NCBI RefSeq assembly: GCF_030227225.1
Contig: NZ_JASPHQ010000021.1
Location: 1 to 28,065, forward strand
DNA from: Corynebacterium rhinophilum
GTDB taxonomy: Bacteria; Actinomycetota; Actinomycetes; Mycobacteriales; Mycobacteriaceae
Direction of reading: 5' to 3'
DNA length: 28,065 nucleotides
Shown piece by piece: positions 16,124-23,544 of this stretch (position 1 is its first letter; each line of letters opens with the position of its first letter). The position numbers were made by a program, and so were the translations under genes. The notes beneath the pieces were generated by a model. The model was not told where the DNA came from and did not search any database. It worked only from the letters and a program-made list of their open reading frames with translations.

Positions 16124-16142
16124 TAAGGATTGCCTAACCTTA
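16124..16142. promoter_or_regulatory. DtxR box upstream of hmuO
   Basis: TAAGGATTGCCTAACCTTA fits the DtxR operator consensus closely; the right half GCCTAACCT is exact. A second partial site beginning TTAGGTAAGC starts at 16159, nearer the start codon. hmuO of C. diphtheriae is also DtxR-repressed, and there additionally haem-activated through ChrSA; no ChrA site could be identified here. Confidence 0.85.
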
Positions 16143-16187
16143 AATTTATATTTGGACATTAGGTAAGCATTACTTTGGAGGAAGTCA

Positions 16188-16829
16188 GTGACTGTGACGC
16201 TCAAGAAACCATTATCCGTCGCATTGCGTGAGGAGACCGCCCACGCCCATGAGAATGCGGAGGGTTCGGCGTTTATGCAGCGGCTCATGTCGGGCCAGCT
16301 GAGCGCTGAGGCCGCCGCCGATTTAAGCGGTCAGCTGTGGTTTGTCTATGAGTCTCTGGAGCGTGCAGTCCGCAGTGTGGCGCATACTCCAATCGCCGGT
16401 GCGGTGGCCGATCCACGCCTTGAGCGGCGCTTTGCTCTGGAGGCGGATCTGGCGGCGCTCGTCGGCGGCGACTGGCGTGAAAAGATCCGGATCCTGCCGG
16501 CGACAGCATCCTACGTTGCCCGCCTAGAAGGGGTATCCGGCAGCGCGGTAGAAGTGGTGGCCCATCACTATGTCCGGTATCTCGGTGACGTCTCCGGCGG
16601 TCAGGTGATTGCCGCGCGCCTCGGCACCCTCTATGACATCGAACCGGATGCGCTGAACTTTTATGACTTCAGTGCCATCGGCAAGATTCCGCCGTACCGC
16701 AAGGGCTACCGCGAACGCCTAGACGGCCTCATGCTGACTGCGGAGCAGCGCGAGGCTTTGCTCTCAGAGGCGCAGCGCGCATTTGCTTTCAACTCGGGGA
16801 TCTTCACCGAGCTTGATAAGCGCCACTGA
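16188..16829 (+). CDS. hmuO: HmuO: haem oxygenase
   Basis: GTG 16188 follows GGAGGAAG and gives 213 residues, close to the 215 of C. diphtheriae HmuO. The N-terminal helix TAHAHENAEGSAFM carries the proximal haem ligand, most likely H21. The distal helix HHYVRYLGDVSGGQVIA carries the flexible G-x-x-S-G-G region and the conserved Asp needed for oxygen activation. The enzyme opens the haem ring to biliverdin, CO and Fe2+ in the cytoplasm, using electrons from a reductase. It lies in the haem-uptake region behind its own iron-controlled promoter, between htaB and another HtaA-domain gene. Confidence 0.95.
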   Translation: MTVTLKKPLSVALREETAHAHENAEGSAFMQRLMSGQLSAEAAADLSGQLWFVYESLERAVRSVAHTPIAGAVADPRLERRFALEADLAALVGGDWREKIRILPATASYVARLEGVSGSAVEVVAHHYVRYLGDVSGGQVIAARLGTLYDIEPDALNFYDFSAIGKIPPYRKGYRERLDGLMLTAEQREALLSEAQRAFAFNSGIFTELDKRH

Positions 16830-16852
16830 TTTACTTTTTCTAATTTTCCAAA

Positions 16853-16871
16853 TAAGGTAAGGCTCGCCTAA
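16853..16871. promoter_or_regulatory. DtxR box upstream of the third HtaA-domain gene
   Basis: TAAGGTAAGGCTCGCCTAA matches the DtxR operator (AGGT-A-G on the left, CCTAA on the right). A partial site, TTAGGCAAAGC, follows from about 16876. The gap between hmuO and the next ATG is only 86 bp, so this box serves the downstream gene. Confidence 0.8.
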
Positions 16872-16915
16872 TATTTTAGGCAAAGCTTCACCACTGCTTT
16901 CAAGAGGAGAAATTC

Positions 16916-17776
16916 ATGAAAACAACATCCGTCATCGCCGTTGGAGCGGTTGCACTTGGCGCCGTCAGCGCCCCAGTAGCCTCTGCCGATGAGGCTCCAG
17001 CCGATGTCCCCGCCGTGGAATCCGGCCAATTGAACTGGCCCATCAAGGAATCCTTCATTCACCACGTGGAGACCAACCCGCTTGCCAAAGGTATCATCAA
17101 TACCACCGAAGGCGCGGAGAAGGTAGGAAAGGACTTCACCTTCCCGGTCGATGCGGCCCACACCACGCTGGATGCTGAGGGAAACGGCACTATTGACACT
17201 CAGGGATCCGTGCAGATTCAAGGCTATCCAGGCCTCGGCCCTAATGGTTCCTACGGCGTCGATCTCACGTTCTCGGATATCAAGGTAGAAGTAGCAGGAC
17301 AAAACGCCACCATCACCGCGGATTATAAACTTACGGGCGCCTCGGGCCCGCTTAAGAACAAGCCGGTTGAATTGTCTGGCGATGACGCCGCAATCTCTAC
17401 CTTCACGCTTACTGAGTCCTTGGTACCGGAAACCGGCAAGACCTATGCCACAACTGATGCCCCCACCTCGCTGACCCAGACGGGCTCCGACATCTTCTTG
17501 GGCAAGTACCCAGTGGGGCAGCCGCTTGACGATGCCAACTCGGATCTCACCGTGGCATTCGACGGTGCCTCCGAAAACGCTAAACCATCTGACCAGGTAA
17601 CCCCAGAAAAGAAGCCTTCGGGCGACAACGCTGCAGCCGATGGTTCTTCTTTCCACGGTTCTTCGTTCGGCACACTAGGCGAGACCATCGCTGCTGTTAT
17701 CGAGCGGGTAAAGAAAATTAGCGCCTTCTTCTCTGACCTCGTTCTTCCTGGTCTGAGCTTGTCGAAGTTCGTTTAA
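16916..17776 (+). CDS. Secreted HtaA-domain protein with exchanged Tyr/His positions
   Basis: The ATG at 16916 follows AAGAGGAG. The 286-residue protein has a signal peptide to about residue 24 (ASA). The HtaA-type start SGQLNWPIKESFIHHV aligns with SxxNWGIKxSxRSY of HtaB and HtaA. At the ligand position the Tyr is replaced by H50, and at the FTGHHG position the sequence is IQGY104PG, so His and Tyr seem to have changed places. The flanking domain cysteines are also absent. A short acidic linker leads to an amphipathic/hydrophobic C-terminus (about 253-286) rather than a classical membrane anchor. C. diphtheriae has htaC after htaB; this may be the counterpart, but I am not sure enough to name it. 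DtxR control and neighbours place it in haem uptake. Confidence 0.85.
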   Translation: MKTTSVIAVGAVALGAVSAPVASADEAPADVPAVESGQLNWPIKESFIHHVETNPLAKGIINTTEGAEKVGKDFTFPVDAAHTTLDAEGNGTIDTQGSVQIQGYPGLGPNGSYGVDLTFSDIKVEVAGQNATITADYKLTGASGPLKNKPVELSGDDAAISTFTLTESLVPETGKTYATTDAPTSLTQTGSDIFLGKYPVGQPLDDANSDLTVAFDGASENAKPSDQVTPEKKPSGDNAAADGSSFHGSSFGTLGETIAAVIERVKKISAFFSDLVLPGLSLSKFV

Positions 17777-17819
17777 ACAGCGAGCGCTCTCTCGCGGCTG
17801 CATTGTCTACGCCGCTCCG

Positions 17820-17872
17820 CCGTGGCCACCCGATCTAGTCCTTGACTGCATCGAATGGCCACGGTTCTTTTT
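17820..17872 (+). terminator. Terminator after the haem region
   Basis: CCGTGGCCA (17820-17828) pairs with TGGCCACGG (17856-17864), and CGAT/ATCG can pair inside the 27-base loop. TTCTTTTT follows. It lies 44 bp after the HtaA-domain gene stop and separates it from the MmpL gene. Confidence 0.75.
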
Positions 17873-18004
17873 GGCCCGCCGCCTTGGCATCGTCTGTGAA
17901 TACGGGCTGCCCGGCGGCTAAGTAATAGGGAATAAGGGGCACGGCAACTACACTAGGGCGAAGTTAAATCCGTCCGACTACGCGAATGCGAAGGTACATT
18001 TCCC

Positions 18005-20692
18005 GTGGCTAAACTCCTCTACCGGCTCGGGCGCTGGTCATTCCTCAATAAATGGAAGGTCACCGTCACCTGGGTGGTCCTACTGGCCGCCGCCGGCGGC
18101 GCTACCGCCTTGTTGATGAAACCGATGACGAGCGAGTTCGCTATCAAAGGCACCCCGTCCATCGATGCCACTTACAAGACGATGGACCTTTTCCCGGAAG
18201 GCGGAAACCCCGCCAACTCCCCATCGGTGAACTTGGTCTTCCAAGCCCCGGAGGGCCAAAAGCTCTCGGATCCCGCCAATGAAAAGGCCATCAACGCGGT
18301 CATTTCCCACCTCGAGGACAACCTGGAGATGGGCGATACCATGCGCTTTGGCAACCCGCTTGAGGTCTCGCCGCGGCTGCAGGACGAGGTCGTCCACCAG
18401 TTCACGGAGATGGGGCTGCCGGAATCATCCGCGCGTGCCGATGCCGATAACCTCGCCATGGTCAATGAGGATGAGACCATTGCCTATACCACCTTCGATT
18501 TTGATGCCGAATCGCCCTATAGCGTGGATCAGGCCGATAAGGACATCGTGACGGAAGCGATGGACATCGGCAGGCAGCAGGGGCTTACCGTCGAGGCCGG
18601 CGGCGCCGGGTTTGGCGATGAGATTCGGGTTAACTCCACTTCCGAGATCATCGGTCTTGGCGTGGCCTTCCTCGTCCTCATCTTTACCTTTGGCTCCCTG
18701 GTCGCTTCTGGAATGCCGCTGATTTCCGCCGTCATCGGGGTCGGCCTGGGTGCATGCGGCATGCTGATTACCACGCACTGGATAGAGCTCAACAACATGA
18801 CGCCGGTGCTGGCCATCATGATTGGCCTGGCGGTGGGCATCGACTATGCGCTGTTTATCTTGTCCCGCTACCGCGCCGAGCGCGCCCGCATGTCCGCCCC
18901 AGAAGCAGCCGGTATGGCGGCAGGAACGGCGGGCTCTTCCGTGGTCTTCGCCGGAACCACCGTCTTTACCGCGCTTTTTGCCCTGCTCATTGCACGCATC
19001 GAATTCCTCACCGCCATGGGGCTTTCCGCCGCCGCAACCGTGGCCATCGCCGTCCTCGTCTCCCTCACGCTCATCCCCGCGATGCTCGGGCTTTTGGGGG
19101 ACAAGGCGTTTAGCGGCCGCATCCCCGGCGTGGCCGGCAACCCTTCCCACAAGGGAAAGGTGCGCCGCGGCCCAACCATGGGCCATCGCTGGGTACGACT
19201 GGTACAAAAGGTGCCCGGCTTGGCGATGGCCCTCGTCGTCCTCTCCCTCGGCGCCATGACCGCCCCCGTGCTCCACATGGAGCTGGCGCTGCCTGCCGAT
19301 ACCACCTCGAATCCCGATACCACCCAGCGCAAGGCTGCCGACCTGATGGCCGAGGGCTTCGGCCCCGGCGTCAACGGGCCGTTCCTCGCGGTTGTCGATG
19401 CCCACACCATCAACGCCGATTCCGCCGCACTCGCCCCATTGGTGGCGGCTCAAGGTGGAGAAGCCGAACCCGAAGAAGGCGCCGGCGAGCCACCCGCCGA
19501 TAATCCGGAGGATCATGCGCCTGACAACGCGCCTGAGCCCGCGCCCGACGAGGCGCCCGATCAGCCGGCGGACCTGCCAGCCGACCAGCCCGGTGATCAC
19601 CCCGCAGAACACCCTGTTGACCAGCCTGGCGACCAGCCAGCGGAACACCCCGCGGATCAGCCCGGCGAACAGCCAGCGGAGCCGGAAATCGCCCCCGTCG
19701 CAGAGGTCGAGGACAAGGAAGACGCCGCCGCGCCGACCAGCGCCGAAGACAAGGCAGCGCTGGCGTCCTTCCTCTACACCGCGGATCAGCTGAAGACGCT
19801 CGGCGGGGTAAAGCACGCACAAATCGTTGCACTCAGCGAGGACCAGCGCGCGGCACAAATCATGGTGACCCCGGAAACCTCGCCAACGGAAGCCGCAACC
19901 ATTAATGTCGCGCACGCGCTGCGCTCTGCCACCAAGGAGATCGAAGGCACCACCGGCACCGAGATCGGCCTGACGGGCTTGACTGCCGTGCAGTTGGACA
20001 TTACCGAGCGCCTGCGCGATGCGATGGCGCCTTACTTGAGCATTGTTGTGGGGCTGGCAATCGTGCTGCTGCTCGTCGTCTTCCGCTCCATCTTGGTGCC
20101 GCTGGTAGCGGGCCTCGGCTTCCTGCTTTCGGTCGGCGGCGCCTTTGGACTCACGGTGCTGGTATGGCAAGACGGCCTGTGGGGCCTCGTCCCAGGCCCC
20201 GGCCCGCTGCTATCGTTCATGCCGATCTTCCTCATCGGCGTGACCTTCGGCCTGGCCATGGACTATCAGGTATTCCTGGTCACCCGCATGCGCGAGCACA
20301 TCGCGCGGCATCCGAAGGGCACGGCGGGGCCCTATAGCGCTGTCGATGAGGCCACCATCACCGGCTTTACCCAGGGCGCGCGCGTGGTGACGGCCGCCGC
20401 CATCATCATGATTTCGGTCTTCGTGGCCTTTATCAACCAGCCGCTGCCGTTCATCCAGATCTTCGGCTTTGCCTTGGCAGCGGGCGTGCTTTTCGATGCC
20501 TTCTTTGTCCGCATGACCCTCGTCCCCGCCTCCATGTTCCTCATGGGCCGTGCTACGTGGTGGATGCCCAAGTGGCTGGATAAGATCCTGCCCACCGTAG
20601 ACATCGAAGGCACCGCGCTTGAGGAAGAATGGGAAGCACAACACGCGGATGACGGCCAGAAGACCAGGGAAGAAGAGGAAAATAAGGAATGA
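18005..20692 (+). CDS. MmpL-family RND transporter with acidic/proline repeat insert
   Basis: The 895-residue protein (GTG 18005, GAAGG upstream) has the RND layout: one helix, a large external loop, a block of about five helices, a second external loop and a final block of about five. Conserved Asp-Tyr pairs in TM4 (GIDYALF, D280) and TM10 (AMDYQVF, D753) identify MmpL-type proteins, which in mycolic-acid bacteria export trehalose monomycolate and other envelope lipids by proton motive force. The second external loop holds an unusual insert (about 484-563) built from DQPGD/EHPAD-like units, very rich in Pro, Asp and Glu. The C-terminal tail is acidic. The substrate is not evident. The stop overlaps the tgt start (ATGA). 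Confidence 0.88.
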   Translation: MAKLLYRLGRWSFLNKWKVTVTWVVLLAAAGGATALLMKPMTSEFAIKGTPSIDATYKTMDLFPEGGNPANSPSVNLVFQAPEGQKLSDPANEKAINAVISHLEDNLEMGDTMRFGNPLEVSPRLQDEVVHQFTEMGLPESSARADADNLAMVNEDETIAYTTFDFDAESPYSVDQADKDIVTEAMDIGRQQGLTVEAGGAGFGDEIRVNSTSEIIGLGVAFLVLIFTFGSLVASGMPLISAVIGVGLGACGMLITTHWIELNNMTPVLAIMIGLAVGIDYALFILSRYRAERARMSAPEAAGMAAGTAGSSVVFAGTTVFTALFALLIARIEFLTAMGLSAAATVAIAVLVSLTLIPAMLGLLGDKAFSGRIPGVAGNPSHKGKVRRGPTMGHRWVRLVQKVPGLAMALVVLSLGAMTAPVLHMELALPADTTSNPDTTQRKAADLMAEGFGPGVNGPFLAVVDAHTINADSAALAPLVAAQGGEAEPEEGAGEPPADNPEDHAPDNAPEPAPDEAPDQPADLPADQPGDHPAEHPVDQPGDQPAEHPADQPGEQPAEPEIAPVAEVEDKEDAAAPTSAEDKAALASFLYTADQLKTLGGVKHAQIVALSEDQRAAQIMVTPETSPTEAATINVAHALRSATKEIEGTTGTEIGLTGLTAVQLDITERLRDAMAPYLSIVVGLAIVLLLVVFRSILVPLVAGLGFLLSVGGAFGLTVLVWQDGLWGLVPGPGPLLSFMPIFLIGVTFGLAMDYQVFLVTRMREHIARHPKGTAGPYSAVDEATITGFTQGARVVTAAAIIMISVFVAFINQPLPFIQIFGFALAAGVLFDAFFVRMTLVPASMFLMGRATWWMPKWLDKILPTVDIEGTALEEEWEAQHADDGQKTREEEENKE

Positions 20693-21945
20693 AGGACTTA
20701 AGTTTCGACATCGATAAGCGCCTGCCCGAAGGCCCCGGCAAGCATGGCCGCAGCGGTATTATCCACACCCCGCACGGAGATATCGCCACCCCGGCGTTTA
20801 TCCCAGTGGCGACCAAGGCCACGGTGAAGACGTTGACGCCGGAGCAGATTCGCGCCACCGGAACGCAGGCGATTTTGTCCAATGCCTATCACCTCTACCT
20901 GCAGCCGGGCCATGACATCGTGGATGAGGCCGGCGGCGTGGCGAAATTCGAGAACTGGCACGGGCCGACCTACACCGATTCCGGCGGATTCCAGGTGATG
21001 TCTTTGGGCGTGGGCTTTAAAAAGGTCATCGCCATGGACTTGGCGGATCTCACCGAGAAGGATATTCGCGCCGCAAAAAGGGAGCGCATGGCCAAGGTGG
21101 ATGAGGAAGGCGTGGATTTCCGCTCGATTATCGATGGCTCCAAGCACCGCTTTACGCCCGAAAAATCCATGCAGATTCAGCACGGGCTGGGCGCGGACAT
21201 CATGTTCGCCTTTGACGAGCTGACCACGCTCATTGATTCGCGCACCTACCAGGAAGAATCCGTGGCCCGCACGCACCGGTGGGCGCAGCGGTGCCTAGAG
21301 GAACATGACAGGCTCACCCGCGAGCGCTACCACCGCCCGAAGCAATCGCTGTGGGGCGTGGTGCAGGGCGCGCAATACGAGGACCTGCGCCGCCAGGCCA
21401 CCCGCGGGCTCTTGGACCTGGACCGCGCCGCGCGGGAGAAGGGTCAGCGCGGTTTCGGCGGCTTCGGCATCGGCGGCGCGCTGGAAAAGCAGAACCTGGG
21501 CACCATCGTGGGCTGGGTGTGCGACGAACTGCCGGACGATAAACCGCGCCACCTGCTCGGCATCTCCGAGCCCGATGACATCTTCACCGCGGTCGAAGCC
21601 GGCGCCGATACCTTCGATTGCGTCGCGCCGACCCGCCTGGCTCGCCGCGGTGGCGTCTACACGCTCGATGGCCGCCTCAACCTCACCAATGCGCGGTTCA
21701 AGCGGGATTTCAAGGGCATCGACGAGGAATTTGGCGGCTACGTCACGGAGAATTACTCGCGCGCCTACCTGCACCACCTGCTCAAGGCGAAGGAATTTTT
21801 GGCCGGCACGCTGTGCACCATCCACAACGTGGAATTCATGGTGCGGCTAGTAGATAATATTCGCGCCGCCATCAACGGCGGCTACTACGAGGACTACCGC
21901 GATGAATTCTTGGGCCGCTACTACGCGGCGTCGAAGGCGCGGTAA
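20689..21945 (+). CDS. tgt: tRNA-guanine transglycosylase (Tgt) lacking the zinc cysteines
   Basis: The 418-residue protein has the TIM-barrel Tgt signatures: LSNAYHLYLQPG, TDSGGFQVMSLG (97-107), FDEL with D176, VVQGAQYEDLR and FDCVAPTR with D310 at the nucleophile position. Tgt swaps G34 of GUN-anticodon tRNAs for a queuosine precursor. Two departures stand out. The zinc site, normally C-x-C-x-x-C then His, reads F348-G-G350-Y-V-T353 here; only H379 remains. The base-specificity loop, normally GGLxVGE or GGLxGGE, reads GGALEKQ (262-268). The surrounding sequence (NYSRAYLHHLLKA) is intact, so this is not a frameshift. It starts within the MmpL stop, AATAAGGA being the ribosome binding site, and its end overlaps the convergent transporter gene by 25 bp. 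Confidence 0.9.
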   Translation: MKDLSFDIDKRLPEGPGKHGRSGIIHTPHGDIATPAFIPVATKATVKTLTPEQIRATGTQAILSNAYHLYLQPGHDIVDEAGGVAKFENWHGPTYTDSGGFQVMSLGVGFKKVIAMDLADLTEKDIRAAKRERMAKVDEEGVDFRSIIDGSKHRFTPEKSMQIQHGLGADIMFAFDELTTLIDSRTYQEESVARTHRWAQRCLEEHDRLTRERYHRPKQSLWGVVQGAQYEDLRRQATRGLLDLDRAAREKGQRGFGGFGIGGALEKQNLGTIVGWVCDELPDDKPRHLLGISEPDDIFTAVEAGADTFDCVAPTRLARRGGVYTLDGRLNLTNARFKRDFKGIDEEFGGYVTENYSRAYLHHLLKAKEFLAGTLCTIHNVEFMVRLVDNIRAAINGGYYEDYRDEFLGRYYAASKAR

Positions 21946-22604
21946 TCTTCGCGCTTTTTCACCAGCTTGATAACAGTGGAGGTTATGGGCAAGAGGACGA
22001 CCTCAATCAGCGTCTTCCACACAAAGCCCACCACCACGTAGTTGATGAACCCGCTCGTGGTGTCGATGCCGATGACGGGCGCGGCGATGGCGCAAAACAG
22101 CAAGGTATCGCCAAACTCGCCCACCACGGTGGAGGCGATCAGCCGGGAGAAAAGGCCCTTTTCGCCGCTGCGCTTCTTCATTGCGGTCAGCGTCCACGCG
22201 TTGAGCAGCTGGCCCACCAGGTAGCCGGCCAGGGAGGCCAAAACGATGCGCGGCACCAGGCCCAGCGTGGCGGCGAAGGCCTCCTGGCCCTCATAGAAAT
22301 CCGCCGCGGGCAGCCAGATGGCGATGTAGAAACACACTACGGCGAGCAGTGCCATTGCAAAGCCGATGTAGATGGCGCGCCGGGTGGACTTGAAGCCGTA
22401 GCACTCGGATAAAACGTCGCCGACGATATAGGCCAGCGGGAAGAGGAAGAAGGCGCCATCGGTCACGAGCGGTCCGAGCTGGACGCCCTTGGTGGCGTTG
22501 ATATTAGAAATCAAAAACGTCACGACGAAAATGGTGACGAGCCAGGGGTAAAGAGTGGAATGAACGGGGATAAAGCGCACTTGAGAGGAGGGGGATTTTT
22601 CCAT
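21921..22604 (-). CDS. Queuosine precursor transporter (YhhQ/VUT family)
   Basis: The 227-residue membrane protein has about six helices and YhhQ features: [44 protein letters not shown] and, near the end, [13 protein letters not shown] with [10 protein letters not shown]. Family members import preQ0, preQ1 or queuine. The start is ATG 22604; ATG 22613 adds three residues and could be the start of a leaderless message. A longer open frame upstream is the antisense of gluQ. It overlaps tgt at the 3' ends and is divergent from gluQ, with 33 bp between starts. No preQ0/preQ1 biosynthesis genes are in the window, so salvage is the likely source of the base. Confidence 0.9.
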   Translation of the reverse strand: MEKSPSSQVRFIPVHSTLYPWLVTIFVVTFLISNINATKGVQLGPLVTDGAFFLFPLAYIVGDVLSECYGFKSTRRAIYIGFAMALLAVVCFYIAIWLPAADFYEGQEAFAATLGLVPRIVLASLAGYLVGQLLNAWTLTAMKKRSGEKGLFSRLIASTVVGEFGDTLLFCAIAAPVIGIDTTSGFINYVVVGFVWKTLIEVVLLPITSTVIKLVKKREDYRAFDAA

Positions 22605-22637
22605 GCCCACCATTGTGCCAAACCGTATGCTGGGAAT

Positions 22638-23531
22638 ATGAATTCCGCGACCACCGGGGCGGGCCGCTACGCCCCGAGCCCTTCCGGCGATCTGCACTTT
22701 GGCAACCTGCGCACGGCGCTTCTGGCGTGGCTCTACGCGCGGTCGACGGGGCGCAGGTTTGTGGTGCGGGTGGAAGACATCGATAAGCAGCGCTCCTCCC
22801 GCGCGGCGGCCGAGCGCCAGCTTGCGGACCTTGCGGCCCTGGGGCTGGAGTGGGATGGCGAGGTCATCTACCAGCAGGATCGCGAGGCCGCCTATGCCGC
22901 GGCGCTCCAGAAGCTGCCGGTCTACGAGTGCTACTGCTCGCGCAAGGATATCCGCGAAGCCTCCCGCGCCCCGCACGCCATTCCGGGCCAGTACCCGGGC
23001 ACCTGCCGTGGGCTTTCCGATGCCCAACGTGCCACCAAACGCGCCCAGCTCGCCGCCGAGAACCGTCAGCCGGCGCTGCGCCTGCGCGCAGACGTCTCCA
23101 TCTTCACCATCCACGACGCCCTGCACGGCGAGTACACCGGTGACGTCGATGATTTTATCCTGCGCCGCGGCGGGCAGGACGGCGGCTGGGCCTATAACCT
23201 GGCGGTGGTCGTTGATGATGCCTACCAGGGTATCGACCAGGTGGTCCGCGGCGACGATCTCTTATCCTCCGCCCCACGCCAGGCCTACCTGGCCTCCTTA
23301 TTGGGGATTGCACCGCCGAGCTACGTGCACGTGCCGCTGGTCCTGAATACCGCGGGCAAGCGCCTGGCCAAGCGCGATGGCGCGGTGACGATGCGGGATA
23401 TGGGGGAGCCGAGGGGCATCGTCAAGCAGCTGGCGCAGTCTTTGGGCTATGAGGCGGAGACCGCCGCCGAGCTCCTCGCGCAATTCCGGCCGGAGGAATT
23501 GAGCCGCGAGCCGTATATTTGGCGCGCGTAA
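22638..23531 (+). CDS. gluQ: Glutamyl-Q tRNA(Asp) synthetase
   Basis: ATG 22638 gives 297 residues beginning directly with the catalytic domain: [19 protein letters not shown] contains the HIGH-type motif, RVEDIDK the class I Glu-binding block and KRLAKRDGA (241-249) the KMSKS counterpart. A zinc site, C98-x-C100...Y119-x3-C123, is typical of GluQRS. The anticodon-binding half of GluRS is absent, as expected. The enzyme joins glutamate to queuosine in tRNA-Asp, so it needs Q34 made by Tgt; its position beside tgt and the transporter supports this. An upstream ATG at 22560 belongs to a frame through the divergent gene and is not used. Confidence 0.92.
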   Translation: MNSATTGAGRYAPSPSGDLHFGNLRTALLAWLYARSTGRRFVVRVEDIDKQRSSRAAAERQLADLAALGLEWDGEVIYQQDREAAYAAALQKLPVYECYCSRKDIREASRAPHAIPGQYPGTCRGLSDAQRATKRAQLAAENRQPALRLRADVSIFTIHDALHGEYTGDVDDFILRRGGQDGGWAYNLAVVVDDAYQGIDQVVRGDDLLSSAPRQAYLASLLGIAPPSYVHVPLVLNTAGKRLAKRDGAVTMRDMGEPRGIVKQLAQSLGYEAETAAELLAQFRPEELSREPYIWRA

Positions 23532-23544
23532 TACTATCGAGCCC

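Noticed and set aside
18425..20170. Minus-strand 581-codon open frame opposite the MmpL gene
   Set aside because: It is antisense to a clear RND transporter gene, is His/Arg/Gly-rich without domains and arises from the GC-rich codon pattern.
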